From assembly GCF_900100355.1 (NCBI RefSeq), contig NZ_FNFH01000002.1, positions 124,001 through 188,000 on the forward strand: DNA of 64,000 nucleotides, in the 5' to 3' direction. The position numbers and the translations under genes were made by a program. Below, piece by piece: positions 58,148 through 64,000 of this stretch. Position 1 is the first letter of the stretch, and every line of letters starts with the position of its first letter. Below the pieces are notes generated by a model. It was not told where the DNA came from. It worked only from the letters and a program-made list of their open reading frames with translations, and ran no database searches. The DNA is from Microbulbifer yueqingensis (lineage in GTDB: Bacteria > Pseudomonadota > Gammaproteobacteria > Pseudomonadales > Cellvibrionaceae).

Positions 58148-59428
58148 ATGACCGTGCGAATCGACTCCGCCACCCGCAATCAATTGCAGGAATGGGAAAA
58201 GGAACTGGAAACCCAGTACCAGCGAATTTGCCAACACGAACTCAACCTTGACCTGACCCGCGGCAAGCCGTCCGCAGAGCAGTTACACCTGTCCGACAGG
58301 CTGGATGGCATCCTGAATGGCGACTATCGCTCACCCGACGGCATCGATACCCGCAATTACGGCGGCCTGGACGGCCTGCCCTGCAGCCGCGCGCTCGGCG
58401 CCGACATCCTGCAGGTACCCACCGAGGAAGTGATGGCCGGTGGCAACAGTTCCCTGACCCTGATGTATCACGCCGTGCTCACGGGATACCTGTTCGGTTT
58501 CGCCGGCACGAAACCCTGGCGCGAAATGGCGGCGCCCAAGTTCCTCTGCCCGGTACCGGGGTACGACCGCCACTTCACCATCTGCGAGCAGCTTGGCATC
58601 GGCATGGTGAACGTCCCCATGACCGCCACCGGCCCGGACATGGATACAGTGGAAAAACTGGTGCGCGAGGACCAGGAGATTATCGGCATGTGGTGCGTGC
58701 CCAAGTTCTCCAACCCGACTGGGGTGACCTACAACCAGGACACGGTTACCCGGCTGGCCCAGCTGGGACAGGTGGCCAATCCCGGCTTCCGGATCTTCTG
58801 GGACAACGCCTATGCGATCCACGACCTGGACCAGCACGTCAACTTGCCCAGTATCCGCTCGGCCACCATCGAGAATGACACCACCGATTCAGTGATCCAG
58901 TTCGCCTCCACCTCCAAGGTCACCCACGCCGGCGCCGGCATCGCCTTCGTAAGCGCCAGCTCCGCCAACCTGGACTCGCTGAAGAAGCAGATGCAGGCCA
59001 TGACCATCGGCCCTGACAAGGTGAACCAGCTGCGCCACTCGCGGCTCTTCCCCGAGTTCACCCTGCTCAAGGAGCACATGCAGCAGCATGCCGAAATCCT
59101 CAAACCCAAGTTTGAGTGCGTGCTCAAGCACCTGGAAAACGCGTTTGGCGATTCCGACCTGGGCAGCTGGGAAAAGCCTCACGGCGGCTACTTCATTTCC
59201 TTCGACACCCGCCCCGGCTGCGCCACCGAGGTAGTACGCCTGGCCGCGGAGGCGGGCGTGAAGCTGACCCCCGCCGGCGCCACCTTCCCCTACGGCAAGG
59301 ATCCGGAGAACCGCAATATCCGCATCGCGCCCAGTTTCCCACCACTCGAGGAGCTGGATACCGCCATGTCGGTCCTGGTGCTCTGCATCAAGCTGGCCAG
59401 TGTGCGGGAGCAATTGCAGAAAGCCTGA
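58148..59428 (+). CDS. Aspartate aminotransferase subgroup Ic-like aminotransferase
   Basis: 426-residue PLP-dependent aminotransferase. The N-terminus NLDLTRGKPSAEQLHLS, MAGGNSSLTLMYHA and CVPKFSNPTGVTY are typical of the Ic aspartate aminotransferases (Corynebacterium AspT type). The PLP-binding Lys is in QFASTSKVTHAGAGIAF, and the C-terminal Arg of NIRIAPSFPP should bind the substrate carboxylate. Aspartate as donor is inferred from the family. GAGG is only two bases before the ATG at 58148; the GTG two codons later has better spacing, so the true start may be there. Confidence 0.9.
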   Translation: MTVRIDSATRNQLQEWEKELETQYQRICQHELNLDLTRGKPSAEQLHLSDRLDGILNGDYRSPDGIDTRNYGGLDGLPCSRALGADILQVPTEEVMAGGNSSLTLMYHAVLTGYLFGFAGTKPWREMAAPKFLCPVPGYDRHFTICEQLGIGMVNVPMTATGPDMDTVEKLVREDQEIIGMWCVPKFSNPTGVTYNQDTVTRLAQLGQVANPGFRIFWDNAYAIHDLDQHVNLPSIRSATIENDTTDSVIQFASTSKVTHAGAGIAFVSASSANLDSLKKQMQAMTIGPDKVNQLRHSRLFPEFTLLKEHMQQHAEILKPKFECVLKHLENAFGDSDLGSWEKPHGGYFISFDTRPGCATEVVRLAAEAGVKLTPAGATFPYGKDPENRNIRIAPSFPPLEELDTAMSVLVLCIKLASVREQLQKA

Positions 59429-59441
59429 TGACGGCCGAACC

Positions 59442-59471
59442 AAGCCTGGGCGTAGGTAACACCCCAGGCTT
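59442..59471 (+). terminator. Hairpin after the aminotransferase gene, probable terminator
   Basis: AAGCCTGGG (59442-59450) pairs perfectly with CCCAGGCTT (59463-59471), with a 12-nt loop, starting 14 bp after the stop. It is followed by a T-rich but interrupted tract. Confidence 0.6.
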
Positions 59472-60053
59472 TGGCCTCATTTACTTTGGTCTACATTGGC
59501 AAAATCGCATAAATTAAGACTTCCATGAAATATTTTGACCGCACCTAAAGGCAATCGAAAAGCCAAAAAAAACCAATAAAACCATGGCTTAGCATCAAAA
59601 GACCGAGGCCAAAAAAACAATGCAAGCGCTTCTCCACTGTTTATCTCAATCGACAGATTTCTCATACCAGTAACAGGCCACACCGATGGTAGCCATGCGT
59701 GATAACTCAGCGCGCCTTACTGGAGAAACCTTACTTCGACCGACAAAACGCTCACCCCTGACCTAAAAACCCTGCACCAGCACTCTGACAGAAAGCATCC
59801 CACAAATCTATTAATTGAAATTACTTTCAACTAAATCAAACTTATTTTTACGTTCGAATTATAAAATTCAAAACCACGCCAAATATTATCTTTCTCTTTG
59901 ACAGGGACTAAATAATGAAATACAAAAAAGAGAGCCGGGAAAACATGCAAGGTGATTTATCCTCATAACACCAGATGCCTTATTTGTTAATTTTCCTGGA
60001 GTAAAAATTTTTCTATTCACCCTAAAGATAGAAAGAAATCTAGGAGAAATATT
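59472..60053. other. AT-rich region upstream of the bacteriocin-like gene
   Basis: About 580 bp with visibly lower GC than the rest of the window; 59821-59880 has 16 G/C of 60. No convincing gene is seen. The longest frame (59477-59683, minus) has no family resemblance, and a 17-codon frame at 59915-59968 has no good ribosome-binding site. A candidate promoter is listed separately. Confidence 0.55.
59898..59926 (+). promoter_or_regulatory. Candidate promoter for the bacteriocin-like operon
   Basis: TTGACA (59898-59903), a 17-bp spacer, then TACAAA (59921-59926). The -35 is perfect and the -10 is moderate. It would give a leader of roughly 120 nt before the peptide gene. Confidence 0.45.
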
Positions 60054-60257
60054 ATGTATGAATTAACTGAGACGGAAAAAATTCAAGTATCAGGTGGAAA
60101 CATAACTGCACGCGACGTCGTCGGGACCCTCGCTTGCGGATCGGCTGGCCTTATATCCGGCTTCATTGGATCATTAGTGTTTTCTCCTATAGCGGGCGCC
60201 TTAATTGGCACGACTGTAGGTAGTGCATGCAGTATCGGTTGGTCAGCGGCAAACTAA
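60054..60257 (+). CDS. Double-glycine leader peptide, microcin/class II bacteriocin-like
   Basis: 67 residues. The first 15, MYELTETEKIQVSGG, form a double-glycine leader of the same length and pattern as the colicin V (microcin V) leader, and would be cut after GG by a C39-type peptidase-transporter. The predicted 52-residue core is small, Gly/Ala/Ser-rich and hydrophobic, with GxxxG motifs (GLISG, GALIG, GTTVG) and two Cys (core positions 13 and 44) that could form a disulfide. AGGAG is placed seven bases before the ATG. A 60-codon membrane-protein gene follows 43 bp downstream. No export genes are nearby. Antibacterial activity is inferred; a signalling peptide is an alternative. Confidence 0.8.
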   Translation: MYELTETEKIQVSGGNITARDVVGTLACGSAGLISGFIGSLVFSPIAGALIGTTVGSACSIGWSAAN

Positions 60258-60259
60258 GG

Positions 60260-60292
60260 CTTTGGGCCGACAGCTAAACACTGCCGGCCTTT
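60260..60292 (+). other. Imperfect hairpin between the peptide gene and its partner
   Basis: GCCGACAG and CTGCCGGC pair with one mismatch around a 7-nt loop, with further A/G-rich pairing outside. It has no T-run; it might stabilise the peptide mRNA or reduce downstream expression. Confidence 0.4.
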
Positions 60293-60300
60293 GAGGAAAC

Positions 60301-60483
60301 ATGAAATCTGAAATAGTTTATTTAACGAAATTCATCTTCTGGATTTTCGCACCAGTAACCACCCTGTATGTTTTGCCTACGCTATGGATATCCCCATCTC
60401 CTATCATGGCAATAATGATCGCCCCATCCGTTTTGGTAAGCTATTTCTCCATCAAGCGACTAAAAGTTCCGAATAATGACTGA
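60301..60483 (+). CDS. Small two-helix membrane protein, candidate immunity protein
   Basis: 60 residues with two hydrophobic segments (about 7-30, VYLTKFIFWIFAPVTTLYVLPTLWI region, and 34-50, PIMAIMIAPSVLVSYFSI) and a short basic end (KRLKVPNND). Microcin and class II bacteriocin immunity proteins are typically small membrane proteins encoded right after the peptide gene, which is the arrangement here. GAGGAA lies just before the ATG. No sequence family was recognised, so the role rests on position and topology. Confidence 0.7.
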   Translation: MKSEIVYLTKFIFWIFAPVTTLYVLPTLWISPSPIMAIMIAPSVLVSYFSIKRLKVPNND

Positions 60484-60577
60484 TTTCGCCTGCCATCATT
60501 TGCTGTCCCGCTAACAAGAACTGGCGAGCGAGAGTACCGAGATGACCAACGCGGGCACATTCGCTCCTCAGCCCTCA

Positions 60578-61366
60578 TCAGGGCCTCACCCGTTCAATAT
60601 CAGAGAAATCCGATACACTCGCCAGATACTCCTCCCAGCTCCGCTCCAGCTCGCTGGTCTGGTACTGCCGGTATTTTTCCCGGTCCAGCCACAGCACCGA
60701 GGTCCGCGCGCGCCGCAGGTTGATCGGTGGAAGGCCGGTTATCGCCGAGGGGCCGCTATTGAATACGGAGCCTGCCGTGGAATTCTGGATCATATCGCTG
60801 ACGATCGTCAGGTGAACCTCCTGTGCCTCCCCATCCAGCCTCCTCAGGGCCACCAGGTCAGACAGGGCCTCGTAGATGGGTGAAATTTCCTGCTCACCGC
60901 CCATGACCACACTGGCCAGGGCTCGCTCCAGCGGTTTCTCGAACCTGTCAGCGTACAGGCGATCGACAAAGGCCCGGTTCGAGGTAAGCAGACTGACATC
61001 TTCACCGGTCTTCGGTTTACATACATCTACCACTGGGTCGGACAGGCCGCGGAACTTCTCATCCAGGACATAGAGGCTGAAGCGATCATTGGTGCCAGCC
61101 TGCTGCAGCTCCGTGGCGATATATCGGCGCAGGAATCGCTTCTGGTATCCGGACAGCGCATCGGAGACGTCGATGACGAATACCTTGTGCGCGTGCCGGG
61201 GAAGGTTTTCATTACAGAGTGTGGCCCGGTCGTAGTTGTTCTCGGGGGCGTTGAGCGTGCTGACGGCTATCGCGACCAGGGTGGCGAGCACCGCCAGGCT
61301 GGCGAGGAAGATCGCAATCCCTTTCCTGTCTTCGCCCGACAGGCCTCCCGGTGGGTACTTCATCAC
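60578..61366 (-). CDS. Membrane-anchored VWA-like protein of an uncharacterised pair
   Basis: 262 residues. One membrane segment (about 16-37) is followed by a soluble domain that begins HKVFVIDVSDALSGYQ, resembling the first strand and MIDAS loop of von Willebrand A domains, although the canonical DxSxS is not complete (DVSDA). A later strand and loop, HLTIVSDMIQNS around residue 185, fits the fold's central region. The ATG overlaps the stop of the preceding gene (ATGA, 61363-61366), so translation is coupled to the coiled-coil membrane protein. No family name was recognised. The pair lies beside the bacteriocin-like genes but on the opposite strand. Confidence 0.75.
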   Translation of the reverse strand: MMKYPPGGLSGEDRKGIAIFLASLAVLATLVAIAVSTLNAPENNYDRATLCNENLPRHAHKVFVIDVSDALSGYQKRFLRRYIATELQQAGTNDRFSLYVLDEKFRGLSDPVVDVCKPKTGEDVSLLTSNRAFVDRLYADRFEKPLERALASVVMGGEQEISPIYEALSDLVALRRLDGEAQEVHLTIVSDMIQNSTAGSVFNSGPSAITGLPPINLRRARTSVLWLDREKYRQYQTSELERSWEEYLASVSDFSDIERVRP

Positions 61367-62745
61367 AATCCACTCAGGCCGTGGTCGTCTTCAATCTTCC
61401 GGATCAGCCCCGCCACCTCTGCATTGATTTCCTCGAGGCGCTCACTGATGGCCTCCATCGCGCCCTCGTATTCATTATCGAGCTTCTCCAGCAGGCGCTC
61501 GAAAAAGGAAAGGTCGGCCTTGTGCTGTTCCAGGCCGGCGGTATTGAGGTGGGGTAGTTTCTCCAGCTCTACCTGCAACAGCTTGCCGAAATAGGCAGCG
61601 CGTCGATTGCTGATGCGCTCGGCGAGGGACTGGTAATGGCGGATAAGCTCATCCAGGAGCCCCTGGGCCTTGACGATATCCTCCTCGTACTCCCGCCGGA
61701 CATGGTCACTTCGCTCGATACTGGCCTTGAATCCGATAAATTCAGAACGTATCTGCTGTTCCCGTTTGGATACCTCCTGCCGGGTCGCATCGGCCTGCCC
61801 GCGGAGCTCAGTAAATGCTGCTGCGCATTGCGCCATCCACTGCGCCTGCAGGACTCTCAGCCGTCGCGTGACGGCCGTATAGCCCGGATAGCGGTCATCC
61901 ACCACAAAGAATTTTGCCACCAGCAGCATTACCGCCATCGCACTCACGACGACCATGATCCACGAATTGAAGTCGCGAATGGAGAGAGGCTGCTGCAGCA
62001 GGCTGGTGACCGCCAGCCCGGAAGCGGCAAACGGGTCTGTTTCCAGGGCCTCGCGGTAGTGCCCGACACCGAGCACAAAGAATGCGGCCATCGCCGTCAC
62101 AGCTAGGAAGAGCACGAGAGAGAGCGACTTGTGCAACAGGTTCACATGAAAGAGGTTGCGCAGGGAAAAGGCCATGAATGCAGCCAGCCCCAGGTTCACC
62201 ACGGAGATGATAAACGCCTGGAAAAAGCCGCCCACCAGTCCCAGCTGGCTGCCCTTGGAGAGGAAAAAGGAGTTCAGCGCCGTCTCGCAGATGACGATAA
62301 AAAAGATCACCGAGTAATGCAGCAGCTTTGACTCCCGGTAGACCGCATCCCGGGTCAGCCCGTTCCGGTTCCGGAAAATTTCCAGGTCCATGCGTGCAGA
62401 CGACAGGGCCGTCGCCGTTCGCTCCAGTTGCCTCCGAAGCAGCTCAGAGGTGTTGCCAAGCCGCTGGCCGATGATCCGCCCAGTGTCCCTGAGCTCCTGG
62501 TAGTGCTGGCGGATTTTAACCTCTCCGCGCAGGTTGGCCTGCTCGTCGAGGGCGGCCTGGCGCTCGCGGTGAACCCGGCCGATGATCTCGCTGGTGACGT
62601 ACGCGCGGAGGCTCTCCTCGCTCTCGGTGTGGACGCTGCGGTCCAGCTCCGGGATCCCCGCTTTGACATCCCGTTCAACCCGCTGCTCTATTTTCAGTGC
62701 AGAGATGGCGGCCCTGCTCGCCGGAATCGAGGCCATATCCTTCAC
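61363..62745 (-). CDS. Four-helix membrane protein with N- and C-terminal coiled coils (uncharacterised)
   Basis: 460 residues, no recognised family. A charged, helical N-terminal part (about 1-135) precedes four membrane helices (about 141-163, 168-196, 205-228 and 260-282). A long C-terminal coiled coil (about 290-460) is rich in Glu, Arg, Leu and Gln. It starts the two-gene unit with the VWA-like gene. Such architecture suggests a membrane scaffold or sensor in which the VWA-like partner binds, but this is inference. The ATG at 62745 (MKDMASIPAS) has a second in-frame ATG three codons later. Expression of both may be driven from the ~330 bp gap upstream. Confidence 0.8.
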   Translation of the reverse strand: MKDMASIPASRAAISALKIEQRVERDVKAGIPELDRSVHTESEESLRAYVTSEIIGRVHRERQAALDEQANLRGEVKIRQHYQELRDTGRIIGQRLGNTSELLRRQLERTATALSSARMDLEIFRNRNGLTRDAVYRESKLLHYSVIFFIVICETALNSFFLSKGSQLGLVGGFFQAFIISVVNLGLAAFMAFSLRNLFHVNLLHKSLSLVLFLAVTAMAAFFVLGVGHYREALETDPFAASGLAVTSLLQQPLSIRDFNSWIMVVVSAMAVMLLVAKFFVVDDRYPGYTAVTRRLRVLQAQWMAQCAAAFTELRGQADATRQEVSKREQQIRSEFIGFKASIERSDHVRREYEEDIVKAQGLLDELIRHYQSLAERISNRRAAYFGKLLQVELEKLPHLNTAGLEQHKADLSFFERLLEKLDNEYEGAMEAISERLEEINAEVAGLIRKIEDDHGLSGL

Positions 62746-63073
62746 CTAAAAGACTTCCCTTACATTTAGGCTACAGCGTTGCGCTGTCTTGCCGTCGGCA
62801 GGCAGCTGCGGGACTCCGCCGCGGCGGCCGGCCCGGAGACACACGCCTCCCTAACATTCAAGGATAGTCGCCCGGTCAGGGAGCAGAGACAGGACAGGGG
62901 TTGAATGGCGTGCCCGCACACGGTGTGCGGCCGGCATGGATCGGCTTTCCGCTGGCGACCAGGGCCAGGGTCCCCCGTGAGGGGATGCGCCGATCAGGCT
63001 GCCAGAACGGGTAGAGGCAGGCCGCCCCGGCAGCGGGGCTCGGGCCGGCGCGGGGAAGGGGAAGCCCCGTGGC
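62746..63073. other. Intergenic gap between the membrane-protein pair and the DUF1820-like gene
   Basis: About 330 bp, GC-rich with many short direct and inverted G/C runs. The frames in it look like noise. I see no gene, repeat or clear terminator. Confidence 0.5.
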
Positions 63074-63406
63074 TCACTCGCCGTCCTGCGGCGGCTGGAC
63101 CGGGCCCGGGAAGGGAAAACGGGTGACCTTGTCGCCTTTCACCTCGACAATTTTGCCGGTGCCCTCTTTCTCGACCTCGTCGATGCGCACGATGCTGTGC
63201 ATGGGGATGTAGGAACGAGTCACAGAGGCAAACTCCGATTTCAGCTTTTCCTCGCTCGGGTCCACGACAAGTTGTGACTTCTCCCCGAATACGAACTCCT
63301 CCACCTCGATAAAGCCGTACATGTCACTCTGGTAGATCGCGCGGGCATAGAGCTCGTAGACCTGGTTCTGGTTGTGAAAGATGACTTTGTATATCGGGTT
63401 CGCCAT
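63074..63406 (-). CDS. DUF1820 family protein
   Basis: 110 residues, soluble, with no signal peptide. The start MANPIYKVIFHNQNQVYELYARAI and the following GFIEVEEFVFGE match the DUF1820 family of gammaproteobacteria, as does the YIPMHSIVRIDEVEKEG segment. The short tail is Pro-rich. Function is unknown, but these genes often sit next to miaB, as here, where the two are divergent with about 200 bp between starts. Confidence 0.88.
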   Translation of the reverse strand: MANPIYKVIFHNQNQVYELYARAIYQSDMYGFIEVEEFVFGEKSQLVVDPSEEKLKSEFASVTRSYIPMHSIVRIDEVEKEGTGKIVEVKGDKVTRFPFPGPVQPPQDGE

Positions 63407-63560
63407 AGGTTTCTCTGGTAGGGTCCTGCCCCGGGGATTACGGAGATTCGTCGGGGCTGCGTGCGAGCGCCCCCCGAAAAAGCGCGCAAGAATAGCACAG
63501 GATCGCGCACCCTAATATAGTCCGCCCCAGCGCCACCTATGCAGTGTGCGACTGTATCGC

Positions 63561-63566
63561 TATAAT
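63561..63566 (+). promoter_or_regulatory. -10 element of the miaB promoter
   Basis: Perfect TATAAT at 63561-63566, 42 bp before the miaB ATG. No good -35 is present at the usual distance. Confidence 0.5.
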
Positions 63567-63607
63567 GCCCGCCCCTCATCATTGAACAGTTTTTAACCAG
63601 GCCAATC

Positions 63608-64000
63608 ATGTCCGAAACCACGCCGGAAAACAGGGTGAAAAAGCTCTATATCAAGACCCACGGTTGCCAGATGAACGAGTACGACTCGGCGCGCATGCGG
63701 GACCTGCTCGGTGAGTCCCACGCCATGGTGCCGACCGACGATCCGGAGGACGCGGATGTCCTGCTGGTAAACACCTGTTCCATCCGGGAAAAGGCCCAGG
63801 AAAAACTGTTCCACCAGCTGGGCCGCTGGAAGCACCTGAAAGAAAAAAATCCCGACCTCATCATCGGGGTAGGCGGCTGTGTGGCCAGCCAGGAAGGCGA
63901 GGCGATTTCGAAGCGAGCGCCCTACGTGGACCTGATCTTCGGCCCGCAGACCCTGCACCGCCTGCCGGACATGATGCAGACCCGCGAGCAGAAGAACGGT
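63608..64000 (+). CDS. miaB: tRNA-2-methylthio-N6-dimethylallyladenosine synthase, N-terminal part
   Basis: The first 131 residues of MiaB, running off the window end. MiaB is a radical-SAM methylthiotransferase that modifies A37 in tRNAs reading UNN codons. The N-terminal UPF0004 domain is visible, with its three cluster-binding Cys in [26 protein letters not shown] and [11 protein letters not shown]. The radical-SAM CxxxCxxC motif would come next, beyond the end. A TATAAT -10 element lies 42 bp upstream. In related genomes ybeZ-ybeY-type genes usually follow. Confidence 0.97.
   Translation, partial: MSETTPENRVKKLYIKTHGCQMNEYDSARMRDLLGESHAMVPTDDPEDADVLLVNTCSIREKAQEKLFHQLGRWKHLKEKNPDLIIGVGGCVASQEGEAISKRAPYVDLIFGPQTLHRLPDMMQTREQKNG

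Noticed and set aside
59915-59968. 17-codon frame before the bacteriocin-like gene, possible second peptide
   Set aside because: No ribosome-binding site, no double-glycine motif, and it overlaps the predicted promoter.
60578-62745. The membrane/VWA-like pair as export or maturation genes for the bacteriocin-like peptide
   Set aside because: Opposite strand, no ABC ATPase, no C39 peptidase and no HlyD-like features.

Overview
The window looks like chromosomal DNA from a high-GC marine gammaproteobacterium, probably a Microbulbifer/Saccharophagus-type (Cellvibrionales-like) organism. This rests on three things: the gene order prmC-prfA-hemA | lbcA-lolB-ispE-tRNA-Gln-prs-rplY-pth-ychF, which is also the Pseudomonas order; an Entner-Doudoroff operon under a HexR-like operator; and a GlcNAc (chitin sugar) catabolic operon with a LacI-type regulator. 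The taxonomic placement is inference, because no marker gene was compared. Coding density is high and almost every gene has a clear family.

Layout. 1-9.4 kb: 3' part of pgi, a MarC-family protein, a slipin/NfeD membrane pair, a PyrB-like transcarbamoylase, sbcB, argS and a small DUF2007-like gene. 9.4-14.7 kb: a diguanylate cyclase divergent from gcvP, which ends in a strong terminator. 14.7-23 kb: a cold-shock/DUF1294 fusion, hrpB, a surface-polymer modification pair (acyltransferase-SGNH plus sulfotransferase-like) and a RhlB-like helicase. 23-27.7 kb: DoxX, MATE exporter, a secreted M14-like hydrolase and a CDF metal exporter. 27.7-39.6 kb: the conserved block for translation termination, haem, outer-membrane lipoproteins, isoprenoids, PRPP and translation, then an EamA transporter. 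39.7-40.2 kb: tRNA-Met and a second tRNA-Gln, followed by a 120-bp tandem repeat carrying the tRNA 3' end, reminiscent of the E. coli tyrT/rtT repeats. 40.4-42.2 kb: TauE/SafE and SapC-family proteins.

42.4-55.3 kb is the sugar-catabolism region. edd-zwf-pgl-eda-gap-pyk form one leftward array that carries glucose-6-P through the Entner-Doudoroff route into lower glycolysis. A promoter with a near-consensus HexR operator inside its spacer lies about 470 bp upstream of edd. A LacI-family regulator and a convergent nagK-nagB-II-nagA operon follow; a 14-bp palindrome sits in front of nagK. The Nag enzymes should yield fructose-6-P, which Pgi (window start) can convert to glucose-6-P for the ED operon.

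55.6-59.4 kb: a PstS-like/OmpA fusion with a perfect 15-bp triplet repeat at its signal peptide, a DUF6279-type lipoprotein and an aminotransferase. 59.4-60.5 kb is an AT-rich island holding the most novel item: a 67-aa peptide with a 15-aa double-glycine leader and a glycine-rich 52-aa core (a microcin/class II bacteriocin candidate), followed by a 60-aa two-helix membrane protein that may be its immunity protein. No C39 transporter is nearby. 60.6-62.7 kb is an unrecognised translationally coupled pair: a four-helix membrane protein with coiled coils and a membrane-anchored VWA-like protein. The window ends with a DUF1820-like gene and the 5' part of miaB.
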